A DNA stretch of 64,000 nucleotides from Macrotis lagotis. Lineage: Eukaryota > Chordata > Mammalia > Peramelemorphia > Peramelidae. The translations under genes and the position numbers were made by a program. Where the stretch lies: assembly GCF_037893015.1 (NCBI RefSeq), contig NC_133661.1:227139157-227203156 (forward strand). The letters are read 5' to 3'. Below the pieces are notes generated by a model. It had not been told where the DNA came from, made no database searches, and saw only the letters and a list, made by a program, of their open reading frames with translations. Of this stretch, positions 33,440 through 64,000 are shown piece by piece; the stretch's first letter is position 1; each line of letters starts with the position of its first letter.

Positions 33440-36400
33440 GGAAAGGGGAGGGTGTGTTATAGGAGGGCAAACACTGAAGGGGGTGGTATTCAGAAAGAAA
33501 ATACTGGGGAATATGTAAGAGGGGGAAGGGGGAAAAATACAAATAGAGGGAAGATAGCACGGAGGGCAATAAAGAATTAGTAATCATAACCTTGAATGTG
33601 AATGGGATGAACTCTCCCTTAAAACGTAAGCAAATAGCAGAGTGGATTAAAAACCAGAAACCTACAATATGCTGCTTACAAGAAACTCATCTAAAGCAGA
33701 GAGATACATATAGAGTAAAGGTAAAAGGTTGGAACAAAATATATTTTGCTTCAGCTGAAGTAAAAAAAGCAGGGGTAGCAATCCTTATCTAAGACAAAGC
33801 AGCAGCAAAAATAGATAGCATTAAAAGAGATAAGGAAGGAAACTATATCCTCCTAAAAGGTACCATAGACGATAAAGTCATTTCAATATTGAATATAAAT
33901 GCACCCACTGGGACAGCACCGAAAGTCTTAGAGGAGAAGCTGAAAGAACTACAGGAAGACATAGACAGCAAAACTCTACTAGTGGGAGACCTCAACCTCC
34001 CTCTATCAGATCTAGATAAATCGAATCATAAAACAAACAAGAAAGAAATTAGGGAGGTAAATAGATTGTTAGAAAAATTAGATATGGTAGATTTATGGAG
34101 GAAACTGAATGGGGATAGAAAGGAATATACCTTTTTCTCTGCAGTACATGGAACTTATACAAAAATTGACCATGTACTAGGACATAAAAACCTAATGATC
34201 AACTGCAGAAAGGCAGAAATAGTGAATACATCTTTCTCAGATCACAATGCAATAAAAGTCATATGCAATACTGGGCCAAGGAGATATAGACCCAGAACAA
34301 ATTGGAAACTGAATAACCTCATTTTAAAAAATGAGTGGACCAAAAAACAAATTATAGAAAGAATTAACCATTTTATCCTAGATAATGATAATAATGAAAG
34401 AACATACCAAAACCTATGGGATTCATTCAAAGCGACTCTCAGGGGATATAGTTATAAATGCTTACGTGAATAAATTGGAGAAAGAGGAAATCAATGAACT
34501 AAACATGCAACTAAAAAAATTTAGAGAAAGAACAAATCAAAAATCCCCAAATATATACCAAATTAGAAATTCTAAAAATTAAAGGACAAATTAATAAAAT
34601 CGAAAGCAAAAAAAACTATGGAATTAATAAAACCAAAAGTTGGTATTATGGAAAAACCAATAAAATTGATAAACCTCTGGTCAATTTGTTTTAAAAAATG
34701 AAGAAAACCAAATTGCTAGTATCATAAATGAAAAGGGTGAACTCACCACCAATGAGGAGGAAATTAAATAATTCGAAATTATTTTGCCCAACTCTATGCC
34801 AATAAATTTGATAATTTAAGTGAAATGGATGAATATTTACAAAAATATAAGTTGCCCAGGTTAAATGAAGAAGAGATTAAATACCTAAACAACCCTATCT
34901 CAGAAAAAAATTCAACAAGCCATTATTGAACTCCCTTAAAAAAAAAATCACCAGGGCCTGATGGATTCACAAGTGAATTCTACCAAATATTTAAGGAACA
35001 ATTGGTGCCAATCCTATATAAACTCTTTGGAAAAATAGGGAAAGATGGAACTCTGCCTAACTCTTTCTATGAAACCAATATGGTACTGTTACCTAAACCA
35101 GGAAGAGTTAAAACAGAGAAAGAAAATTATAGACCTATTTCCCTGATGAATATAGATGCAAAAATCCTAAATAAAATCTTAGCAAAACGACTACAACAAG
35201 TCATCACTAGGATAATACATTATGATCAAGTAGGATTTATTCCAGGAATGCAGGGTTGGTTCAATATTAGGAAAACTGTTAGTATACTCAATTATATCAA
35301 CAACAAACCTATTGGAAATCATATGGTCATATCAATGGATGCTGAAAAAGCTTTTGACAAAATACAGCATCCATTCCTATTAAAAACACTAGAGAGTGTA
35401 GGAATAAATGGACTGTTCCTTAAAATAATTAGCAGTATCTATTTGAAACCATCAACAAGCATTATACTCAATGGAGAGAGGCTAGAGGCATTCCCAATAA
35501 GATCAGGGGTGAAACAAGGGTGCCCATTATCACCACTACTATTCAATATTGTATTAGAAATGTTAGCATCACCAATTAGAGAAGAAAAAGAAGTTGAAGG
35601 AATTAGAATTGGGAAGGAAGAGACAAAACTCTCACTCTTTGCAGATGACATGATGGTCTACCTAGAGAATCCCAAGAAATCATCCAAAAAACTACTGGAA
35701 ACAATTAGCAATTTTAGCAAAGTTGCAGGTTATAAAATAAACCCTCATAAATCCTCAACTTTTCTATATATGTCTAGCAAGAAACAGCAGGAAGAGCTAG
35801 AAAGAGAAATCCCATTCAAAGTAATCTCAGACAATATAAAATATTTGGGAGTCTATTTGCCAAGACAGACTCAGAATCTTTTTGAAAACAATTATAAAAC
35901 ACTTCTCACACAAATTAAATCAGATTTAAATAACTGGGCAAATATCAACTGCTCATAGATAGGTAGAGCTAATATAATAAAAATGACAATTCTACCAAAA
36001 CTAAACTATCTGTTTAGTGCCCTACCAATCAAAATTCCAAAAAATTACTTTAATGAGTCAGAAAAAATTGTAAGTAAATTCATATGGTGAAGTAAAAAGT
36101 CAAGAAATGCCAGGAGCTTAATGAAAAAAAGTGCAAAAGAAGGTGGCTTAGCCCTACCTGATCTAAAATTATATTATAAAGCATCAGTCATCAAAACTGT
36201 TTGGTATTGGTTAAGAAATAGAGTGGTGGACCAGTGGAATAGACTAGGTGTAAAAGCAGGAGAGGATTATAGTAATCTGCTGTTTGATAAACCCAAAGAG
36301 TCCTGGCATTGGGATAAAAACTCCCTCTTTGATAAAAATTGCTGGGATAATTGGAAGTTAGTATGGAAGAAACTTAGATTAGACCAACACCTCACACCCT

Positions 36401-37710
36401 TTACCAAGATAAGATCCAAATGGTTACAGGACTTAGACATAAAAAACAATAGTATAAGCAAATTAGAAGATCAAGGACTAGTCTACCTGTCAGATCTGTG
36501 GAAAGGGGAGCAGTTTATGACTAAAGAAGAGTTGGAGAACATCACAAAAAACCAATTAGATGATTTTGATTACATTAAATTAAAAAGCTTTTGCACAGAT
36601 AAAACCAATATAACCAAGATCAAAAGAAATGTAGTAAATTGGGAAACAACCTTTACAACTAATGATTCTGACAAAGGACTCATTTCTAAAATATACAGAG
36701 AACTGAGACATATTTTTATAAACAAAAGCCATTCCCCAATTGACAAATGGTCAAAGGATATGCAAAGGCAATTTACAGATGAGGAGATCAAAGTAATCCA
36801 TAGCAATATGAAAAAATGTTCTAAATCATTAATTATTAGAGAAATGCAAATTAAAGCTTCTCTGAGGTACCACCTCACACCTCTCAGATTGGCCAGTATG
36901 ACCAGGAAGGATAATGATCATTGTTGGAAGGGATGTGGGAGATCTGGGACACTATTACACTGTTAGTGAACTCATCCAACCCTTCTGGAGAGCTATTTGG
37001 AACTATGCCCAAAGGGCAACAAAAATTTGCATACCCTTTGACCCAGCAATACCACTACTAGTTCTATACCCAGAAGAGATGAGGAAAAAAGGTAAAAACA
37101 TTACTTGTACAAAAATATTTATAGCAGCCCTGTTTGTGGTGGCAAAGAATTGGAAATCCAGTAAATGTCCTTCAGTTGGCGAATAGCTTAGCAAACTGTG
37201 GTATATGTATGTCATGGAACACTCTTGTTCTATTAGAAACCAGGAGGGACAGGATTTCAGGGAAACCTGGAGGGATTTGCATGAACTGATGCTGAGTGAG
37301 ATGAGCAGAACCAGAAAAACACTGTACACCCTAACAGCAACATGGGAGTGATGATCAACATTGAAGGACTTGCTCATTCCATCAGTGCCACAATTGGGAG
37401 CAATTTTGGGCTGTCTGCAAAGTAGAGTGCCAGCTGTATCCAGATAAGGAGCTGTGGAGTTTGAACAAAGTGCAAGGACTATTCCCTTTAATTTAGGAAA
37501 AAACATATCTTATTGTCAGATCTTGTTACCTCTTAGACTTCTCTAAGGATATGTTTTCTCTCTCATCACACCCAATTTGGATCAAGGTACAACATGGAAA
37601 CAAAGTAAAGACTGATAGAGTGCTTTCCGTGGGGGAAGGGAAGCAAAATTGGGGAGGAAATTGTAAAACTCAAATAATATCTTTAATAAAAATAAATTAA
37701 AAAAAAAAAA
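33440..37710 (+). mobile_element. 5'-truncated L1, + strand
   Basis: Starts in the region between ORF1 and ORF2 ('ggagggtgtgttataggagg') and runs through all of ORF2 and the 3' UTR to an A-rich tail. GAAAGAAAGGG at 33429-33439 and 37711-37721 is the likely duplication, though L1 itself has a similar word here. It is the same subfamily as the L1 at 19-25.7 kb, in opposite orientation. Confidence 0.9.
33580..37353 (+). pseudogene. L1 ORF2, broken
   Basis: Endonuclease: [42 protein letters not shown] (the conserved SDH near its end). [75 protein letters not shown]-terminal part: [20 protein letters not shown] and a Cys-containing end (WKGCGRSGTLLHC). The frame is cut by several stops and shifts, for example near 33.79, 34.47, 34.7-34.95, 35.96, 36.09 and 36.96 kb. 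It keeps the endonuclease-RT linker that the 19-25 kb copy has lost. Confidence 0.9.
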
Positions 37711-37721
37711 GAAAGAAAGGG

Positions 37722-38924
37722 AAATGTCCTTACCTTTTCTCCTAACCCCTGCCCTCTTATCAGAGGATTTCAATGTGACATGATACTTCCTCAAATACCG
37801 CAATTTTCCAGATCCTCAACTTTTCATTTTCCATGATTTAGTTCTCCATTCCATCTCAGCCACACACAGAGCTGGTCATACTCTGACTTTTTGCCATCAT
37901 CCCTATGCCATTTTTGCCATTTCCACATTTGTTATTCTGAAATTCCTTTATCTGCTTACAAGCTACTATGGACCCTACTGTCCTAGTTGCTTAGGCTTGC
38001 AACTGAGGTATCATCCTTGACTTCTCATTTTCTCTCATATCCCAATTCCAAGTCCTCTTGATTCTACCTTCAGAATATCTCTTATATACCTCCCCCTTTC
38101 CTCTGATGCAGCTACCATCATAATGCAGACCTTCATCACCTGACACCTGTATTTTAGATATACAGGGTGAATCACATAAGCAACTCTGCCCCCCCCCCAA
38201 GACATTTCCTGTAGCTTATTTCCTTTTCCTTTATTAACCCACTGGCCTGAATTTATGCTCTTGAACATTGGTTTCCTGCTTTTCTTAACATCTTTGAATT
38301 TGGTATACAATTTGAATTTGGATTTTTATACAGAATTTCTATAAAATTAGAAGTGCTTTGTGGCAAACACAGTGAATTGGATTTAGGAAGACAAGTTCCA
38401 ATCCTGCTTAAGACACTTCATTTACCTATGTGAGCTGAGCAAATTACCTAATCTCACTTTCCTCATCTGTAAAATGAGGATAACAATAATAGCTTCCTCC
38501 CAGGGATATTGTGTGAACCTAGCAAGAAAATATTGATATAGCCTCAGTTTTCTCATCTGTAAAATGAGGGGGGTTAGCCTGGAACTTCTCTAAGATCCTT
38601 CCAACTCTAACTGTAATAAATCACTTAGATTCTCTTACCTTATCTGAAGTCAAATGGAGCTAAGTGTTGAGGGACAGATAGAAAAGTAAGCCATTCCCTT
38701 CTGTCAGGGAGTTCACATTCTAATGGAGGAGACAACACATGGAGGGTCTCAGGTGTAGATACATAAGGTAGTTTCTAAATTGTTGATTGATAGACCTAGA
38801 CTCTATGATTCTATAATTTTTTATCTTAAAATAATTTATGGAATCCCTAGATAGCAATTTTCCTTCATTCATCACAGGCCAATCAAACAAAATGCCCCTG
38901 CTGGCCCCTTCAGTTCACTTCAGC
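37722..38924. other. Intergenic stretch between L1 and HSPA9 copy
   Basis: Two MIR-like copies on the + strand (38360-38520, 38525-38620; both with 'ctcatctgtaaaatgag') and an old repeat piece at 38640-38790. 37740-38350 is unassigned. Confidence 0.5.
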
Positions 38925-41475
<2,551 letters not shown>

Positions 41476-41928
41476 CTTTGTTGTTTGTGAAGGTTCCTAA
41501 CCAGCCACCTAGCATCTAAGTAACTTAAACTCAATATGGTCATATGGAATAATTAAAAGTGACTACTTTCTATAGTGACCACAAAAAATAGTTTTCTTAG
41601 CAATGGGGTATGCAGATGAAAACTATATCCTGGCTTCAAGGAACTAAGATTAAATAGGGGTTAGGGAGAGACTAGTTTGAGGAAGAAGGGAGAACTAGTA
41701 ATGATGAGAAACAGATTTGTTATTGAGAGTGACAGTAGATGCACACCTTGAAGGAAGCTAAGAAGATGTGGAGGCAAATCTGGAATGCCTGTGGACCAGA
41801 AGAGAATTCATGAATTAGTTACTGATAAGGGTGGTGATGGGTGGAAGTTTGGGAATAACTTTTATTTAATGAGTTTGAGGGACTCACATAACATAAAATA
41901 AGGGCAGTCAGTGATTTAATCCTGGAAA

Positions 41929-42089
<161 letters not shown>

Positions 42090-43139
42090 GTAATTGTTTG
42101 CATAGAGATTTAAATCTCATGGAACTTACAGGCATGTGTATTCCATGGAAATGATGGTATCTTCTGGGTGAAGTTGACCAGTTTCTAGTATGTATAGAAG
42201 AGAATCAACCAGGATAAAATGGATAAAAGCAAATAAGATAAATAAACATCTACCCTGCTTTTGAGGAGAGTAAATAGAAGCAAAGGTAGGATCCAATGAA
42301 ATTAAATTCTACAGGGGAACTAACTAACCCAAATGGGTAGGAAATTCAAGATGGAAATAAAGATGAGAGGATGAATGTAAGCAATGGAGCTATACAAATA
42401 ATTTGAGGGTACTTAAACTCAAAATGAAATTGGTGAGGGGATAAAGATTATAAAAGGATGGCTTTTGTTTTAGGAATGCCAAAGAAGAGTTAGGGGTACT
42501 ACTTGGGTTGATAACTGGCAACAGGCTGTTGAATTATTTTGCTTTTGTTTTCTATCCTAGAAAGAATGTTCATAGAATTGGAAATGACAGCAAAAATGGC
42601 TAACTGGGAGAGATAAATAAGGGGTAAATAAAATATTTAGTTGTGCAAAAAAAGAAGTGCCCCTGGCCCTCTTTTCCCAGAGAAGGGTGCAAGATTACCA
42701 TTTTTCTTTTTCTTTATATTTTTTTGTAATTTTCAAGTCTAACTTCTGTCTCCACCCACTAAGAAGTCATAAAATCGGATACTCATTATTTTGTTAAGTA
42801 TTTTTAACCCTTGAATATGAAACTCCAAGTTGTGGTGGTTTTCTGGGTCACTTAGGTTTTGGCCTTGGGTGGGTGAGTGGGGTTTAAATAGAAATGCAGA
42901 TTCCCAAATGATGCCTAGATGAACACAGCAAAGTTAGAATGTGATTTTTCCTGTCCTGGACTTTGAGAATGAGGTCAGATTCTTTGTCTTCCTAGGATGG
43001 TTCAGATGCAATACTGATTAGAGATAGGGTGATGGACAAATGGAAAGAACTGGATTGGGAATCAAAGCTTGGTTCTAATGTGATTTCTAACCACTGACCT
43101 AGGCCGAGCTGCTTTCTGACAAAACATAGCCCTGCTTCT

Positions 43140-43438
43140 GTGAATATGTTTGTCTTTCTTTGTCAAAGAAGACCATGACATCAGGGAGGTGATGCCATGA
43201 CAAGCACACGAGTTGGATTTGGGTGAGGGGGTGCTGTTCAAAGTCATCAGCCTTACTTTCTCCTCTGGGTCCAGTGCCCAGATATGAATCAGGATGACTA
43301 GAGATGGCCTTGGATGTGAGGCAGTTAGGGTTAAGTGACTTACCCAAAGTCACAAATAGTAGGCATCAAATGTTTGGGGCTGAATGCAGACTCCATCCTC
43401 CTGACTCCAAGGTCAGTGGTCCATCCATTAGCACCAAT
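43140..43438 (-). repeat. MAR1-type composite SINE
   Basis: Reverse orientation of the family at 14354: 'tcaaagaagaccatgacatc', 'tgacaagcacacgagttgga', 'tttctcctctgggtccagtg', then the reversed tRNA-like head 'cctcctgactccaaggtcag'. Confidence 0.75.
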
Positions 43439-44084
43439 ATAGATACAAGTTGTCATCATCATTATTATTATTACCAATTCTCTCTGAGTCACTTTGATGA
43501 CCCTATGATCCATCTCCTCCTACCTCAGTTATTTTGTCTGAATAGGAATTTAGGCAACTTCCCTATTTTAACATTCCCCAAATATCAAATTAATCACCTT
43601 TTCAGAATTGTGAACAGATCTTAAAATAATTATATCCCAAGAAGGGAGTGAAAACAGAGATCAGGAATAAGGTAATTTATAGAAGCATACAACTGGAGGA
43701 GACCCCAAAAGGCTTCTATTCCAACTTACTCATTCAAAGATGGGGATGGGGGGCTGTTAAGTGACTTATCCAAGTCACCTAAGTGACTTATCTAAGGTCA
43801 CATAAACCAGAGGTAGGAGTTAATTCCAAACCAGCATTCTTTCCATGTACTGCCTACCTCCCTGCTGGCACCTTTTTGTCATGGTGATAACCATGAATTC
43901 TCTACTTCCCTACAGAAGCACCTAGCTCTGCTGGTAAATTAAGCTGCCACATGAACCAATAATTATATAGGGCTGTGTCAACAGCCATTTGGTTGCACTT
44001 GAGAGGGAAAAATCACCTCTTTTATGACTATTCAGCTATTTATTAGAGAAGTCAGTTCATTGTTCAGGAAATACTGTGCTAAAT

Positions 44085-44230
44085 ATGATTTCATTTGTTA
44101 CAACAACCCTGGGAGTAGGTGCTGTAATTATCCCCATTTTATAGTTGGAAAAAACTCAGGCAAACAGGTTAGAAGACTTGCCCAGGGTCACATAGATAAG
44201 AAGTATCTGAGGCTACATTGCTTCAGGCCT
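44085..44230 (-). repeat. MIR-like SINE
   Basis: Reversed core: 'acaacaaccctgggagtagg', 'ccccattttatagttgg', 'gacttgcccagggtcacata'. Ends approximate. Confidence 0.75.
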
Positions 44231-46737
44231 AGCAATACTGGGATTCCAGAATTACATCTGCAAAGGAAATATCTCATGTAGAGTAGCCAAGAAGAGGAGA
44301 CCAGAGTTAGTTGCCACAGTGTTTTACTATTTTATGCTGGTGGAGTTGGCAACAGTCAAGATGACACCAGGTCAGTTGCCTGATGAAGCATCATTGGGTT
44401 TTAGAGGCATCCTCACGATGGAGAAAAAGTAGTCCTATTTGCTCAAGTCAGTTGATCAATTTTCAGTGTGAACATTTCAATCTCAGAAATTGGAAAATGT
44501 TACAATCATGCTTTGATCTATCATTTTTCTTTGATTTTCAAGACTTAAGAAAGTAATGTAGAAAGTATTCATAATGCAGATCAAACTTGTTCGTTTTATT
44601 TTTCTGGAGAGCTGGTTGTTAAATATTTACCACCACACACACCCCTACGGTCTGGAAAGTGTATGGATAGCAAAATGGGGCAAGCAGGGACGGGTTGTGA
44701 TCAGCATTGTTGAAAGAGCTACCTAACGTCAATGAGATCACAAATTCATTTGGTTGAGTTGAGTAAGATGCATCCTGGAATAGTGGTGAAACCCTGGACC
44801 AATTATTCAAGAATTGAGTTCAAGCCCTGGCTCCAGGAAAGTCAATCTCTTAACCTCAGTTCTTTCTCTACCTTCTTTTCTCTAAGCATCTTGATGTACG
44901 AACTGTTTGTTTTTATATGTCCAGTACCTGCAAGTTAGTTTTTTATAGCATTTAAAAAAAATGTAGAACTGCATTCCAAGAGATGATGTATATAAATGTA
45001 TAATGTATATAATATATATAAAGCATGGAAGTCAACTGTACTGCACTGTATGTCTAGACCACTGGCATTATTCAAGCCAGGGGAGTCTATGTTTCATCTT
45101 TTATCACACCTGTTTTCCTCAGAGTAGTTTCCTTGACTACCACACAAAAGCAACAATGGGAGGAATGGGAGGAATTTTAATTCCAAATAAATCAGCGAAG
45201 TTTAAAAGTTATTTAACTTATTAAAGCTTAAAAGTATGTACTTGCCTATGACTTGTCTCCTTTAGAGTTGACCTTACACTTTTCAGTACCAATTTAGTTA
45301 GTTCTGGAACCCTCTCACAGGAAGGACCAAGCCCAGGTGTTTCCTCCCATTGCAAGGTAAACATTCTTATCCTATCAGCCAATCACATTTTTTTTAAATT
45401 CACCACCATTTAGGACACTCAATAACAGGATTTCCCTTCCTCTCTAATATCCTTACTTTAGCATTTTTGTAGGAAAGTATTCTGTGACATCTCCAAAAAG
45501 CACCCCTGAGCTTTCCTTGAGAGGCAGCAGAATAGACTCAGAGGACTACTAAACCATATTGATTTAGAATATCACATGTTAACAACTATTTTCTATTGCA
45601 TTTTTATTTGGTTAAGTATTTTCCAATTGCATTTGATGCAGTTCCTCCTACACTGGAGGCTGGGATTACAGGCTGCCTCCAGGCTCCTTTCATGTAACCG
45701 ATACCCAGCTTCAGCCAGGAAAACTTGGCTTCACGTGCTACCTATGACATATACATGACTGTGACTGTGTGAGACTGGTGAAATTACTTGACCTCTCTTG
45801 CCTTAGGCAACCAAGACTTTATTACAAAACACTATTGATGGAGAACATTTAGAACCTCCTCTAAGGGGCTCTTCCATTGATCCTTGACTTATCTTGCATT
45901 CAACCATTTATCAACTTGTCTTCTTCCTGTTAGAATATGAGGACCTCATGCATAGTATAGTGCCCAGATTTGATAAGCATGTTGATTTCCTTACCTGGAA
46001 ACTCCCCAATACCCATGAAAACCATAGGTTAAAAAAAAGAAGACAAGATTTACTATTTCCTGGAGAGGCCAAGCTACAGATGAGTTGAGTATGAATAGGA
46101 TCACACTGAAATAATTAAGGTAAATACCAATACCAATTAAGGTAAATACTATACCAACTTAAAAACGTTAAGAATGGGCTAGGTAGACTAGATGATGTCT
46201 AAGTAAGTTACTTTCCACTCAACATTCTGACCTCTGACCATCATTTAATCTCTTTGCAGTCCAGGTGCCTCCATGAGTAAAATGGAGAGAAGAAATAGCA
46301 CTGCAGGCAGGGCTTTGTCAGTGATGGCCTGGTCTTGTTGGTGGGGGTGGGAAGAGGCCAAGCCCATGGCAGCAGGCAGGCAGTGCTGGCCTGAGATTTT
46401 TCACCTTGACTTTTAAGACTTGCGTGTGTATTGGAATGGGGACCCCAAACATGTGCTTTGCCTTGTTCCTAGGGCTTACTCCGTAAGAGCATTACACTTC
46501 TGAATCAAGCAGTAAAATTACTGTCTTGCTAAAAAGACAACCCACCCACAAATGTACCAGTCTTCAGAAGAGATGTTGAGGTGTTAACATAAACCTACAA
46601 CGTTTATCCTTTATATAAGCTGTCTTTGCAGGTGAGCAGTTTAACACATGGAACTGTGTTCACTGGCTGACTGTTAGTGGTACCACCCTCACATGCACTG
46701 TCTGTCTATGAACAGATGACACAACAGATTCATGAAT

Positions 46738-46946
46738 GCCTTCTGAAGGAGAATGTTTTATTGTAGAATACAATGTTAACACAGGAACAAAAGACTAGCA
46801 CAGTTCAATGGGTACCCCACACATCCTATCTGAATTTTGTTCCTAAAGATCTACAGGAGCATGTATGCTCCTTCAATTCTCCCAGTATTATTAGTGCAGG
46901 GGTCAGCAAAATTCCCAAAAACTCTCCTGAAGGCAGCACAGTTCAT
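46738..46946 (-). promoter_or_regulatory. PSMC1: PSMC1 3' UTR with poly(A) signal
   Basis: AATAAA on the minus strand lies at 46757-46762 (TTTATT on +), about 185 nt after the stop. The UTR would thus be about 200 nt, similar to the short human one. The exact cleavage site is inferred. Confidence 0.7.
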
Positions 46947-62487
<15,541 letters not shown>

Positions 62488-63097
62488 CTGAAAAAAAAAA
62501 TCACAAATTACTTGAGTTGTTCTAAAATTAAACACAAAATACCAAGACACAGCAGGTGAATGCAAAAATTTATGGCAGCCAACAGAGGAGAGCAGAAAAT
62601 AATTTGTGAAACAAGAAGCAAGAAAAAATTAACAGAAGGAGGACACCAATAAATTCTTATAAAAGAGGTCCCATTTTAAAACCAAGAGGCTGGATTTATT
62701 CATTTTTTAAGAAAGTATCAAATAACCAGGATGCCTTTCTTCTAGCTCCCTCTGTAGCCCCTACAAATCTTAAAAACCTAATTTAGTATCTAATCCAGGT
62801 ATAACCATAGTTTGAGAAAACAATGCTATCAAAAAGAAAAGAATACTAGTGAAATTGTACTGGATAATGTACATGGCTAATGACTACAGTCAGCTTTGCC
62901 AATGAAAGTCAATGTATTAGAGCAAAATGATTGTTAAATTTGGAGTCAGAGGTCATACATAGAATCCTGTCTCTACTATTTACTAGTGATGTGTGTTTGG
63001 TAGGCAGGTTACTTAGTGTCTTTGGGTCTCTAGTTTCCTGATCTGTAAAAAGAGGTGACTGGATCAGACAATTTCTGAGGTCCCTTAACAATTCTTA

Positions 63098-63261
63098 CTT
63101 TTTTTTTTTTTAGGATTTTTTTGGCAAGGCAAATGGGGTTAAATGGTTTGCCCAAGGTCACACAGCTAGGTTAATTATTAAGTGTCTGAGGCTGGATTTG
63201 AACTCAGGTACTCCTAACTCCAGGGCTGGTGCTCTATCCACTGTGCCATCTAGCCACCCTG
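63098..63261 (-). repeat. WSINE1-like SINE inserted at the end of a MIR
   Basis: Body with 'ggcaaggcaaatggggttaa', reversed head 'ccatctagccaccct'. AACAATTCTTA (63087-63097) and AACAATTCTAA (63262-63272) are the duplication. Confidence 0.92.
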
Positions 63262-63719
63262 AACAATTCTAATATATATATATATGATCCTATAACTTAT
63301 TAGCTGTATGACCTTAGGCAAATTAAAGTCTTATCACCACACCAGTGAATAGTATACATCTCAGTTTTGAGATTTGATAAGAATCAAATTAAATGTTTGT
63401 GAAGAGCTTTAAGTAAGAGTTTAATTATTATTTAAATCACTAGTGGGAGCTTCTTAAGAATTTACCTAAAATTACCTGGACTTCTTATAGTCTCAACAAA
63501 TAGGCACTGTAAACGATATCACTGTAGTCTTCCTGGATTGTTTTCCTTTTTCTAAATAACTATCATTTTTTTTTTCCTAGAACAGTAATAAAACCACTAA
63601 GCAAAGATCTGAGTAAGAATACCTTTTACAATATCCATAAGTGGTAATCTAGCTTCCATTTCAATGCTTCTGGTGATGGCCAATTCACATATTATGATGC
63701 AGTCCTATGAGACCATGTC

Positions 63720-63860
63720 GTAAGATCATACATTTGGAGCTAGAAAGTATCTCAGACATCATTTACTCCACTTTCCTAGTTTTACAGATAAGAAAGTTGA
63801 GGCTCAGATATGGAAAAAGTATTAAGTAGCAGACTTGAACTTAGCATTCTTTTCCCCCCA
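63720..63860 (-). repeat. MIR-like SINE
   Basis: Reversed core: 'tttacagataagaaagttga', 'gaggctcagatatgg', 'gtagcagacttgaacttag'. Ends approximate. Confidence 0.7.
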
Positions 63861-64000
63861 CAGAATAGACAATGGCTGGGATGCTGGCTTTGGAGCCAGG
63901 GCATTCCGGAGTAACCTCGGGCGTCACAACTTCTGAGGCTCAGTCTCTCCATCGGTACAATGGAGGTTTGACTTGATGGCCTCTAAGCTCCCATACGGTC

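Larger units (their letters stand above)
62488..64000 (-). other. PSMC1: PSMC1 intron 1 (part)
   Basis: Holds MIR-like copies at 62930-63085 (+), 63290-63420 (+) and 63720-63860 (-), and a SINE at 63098-63261. No convincing ATG|GT exon and no CpG island is present, so exon 1 and the promoter lie beyond the window. Confidence 0.55.

Noticed and set aside
33421-33440. Treating GAAAGAAAGGG as a certain L1 target duplication
   Set aside because: The L1 body has a similar purine word at the same position, so this is kept only as likely.
62500-64000. Possible PSMC1 exon 1 near 62805 or 63713 (ATG followed by GT on -)
   Set aside because: The donors (gttata, gtctca) are poor and there is no CpG-rich promoter; exon 1 is more likely outside the window.

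Overview
The window is a piece of a marsupial nuclear genome. The evidence is the many copies of a tRNA-derived SINE of the WSINE1 type (head with A/B boxes, invariant 'CTTAATAATTACCTAGCTGTGTG' style body, tail ending near TTGCAAAA), longer composite SINEs of the MAR1 type, and a marsupial-like L1. The host genes are split by large introns and there is no CpG island in view. The genus cannot be decided from the sequence; an Australian marsupial is my inference from the SINE type.

Two conserved host genes face each other (convergent, tail to tail). On the + strand, bases 3627-27210 hold the last six coding exons of NRDE2 (about 598 C-terminal residues), with the 3' UTR ending near 27.53 kb. 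On the - strand, 62487 down to 46947 hold ten coding exons of PSMC1 (proteasome ATPase Rpt2), residues 2-440, with the poly(A) signal near 46.76 kb. The initiator-Met exon of PSMC1 and the upstream exons of NRDE2 lie outside the window. NRDE2 and PSMC1 are convergent neighbours in human too (14q32.11), so this is conserved synteny. The two genes have unrelated jobs: nuclear RNA surveillance and protein degradation.

The 19 kb between the genes, and the introns, are repeat-rich. The main items are: a near full-length L1 (19.0-25.7 kb, - strand, inside the penultimate long NRDE2 intron) that itself carries a young SINE; a 5'-truncated L1 in opposite orientation (33.4-37.7 kb); several older L1 3' ends; a retrocopy of the mitochondrial Hsp70 gene HSPA9 with its 3' UTR (38.9-41.5 kb); a degenerate 7SL RNA copy (12.3 kb); a small hAT-type DNA element with an 8-bp target duplication (60.0 kb); and microsatellites.

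The hunt found no new biological system. The best leads are retrotransposition details: an inverted copy of one SINE together with about 90 bp of its flank, a candidate 20-nt L1 3' transduction, a large inverted L1 pair spanning NRDE2's end, and the fact that every sizeable intronic L1 lies antisense to its host gene.
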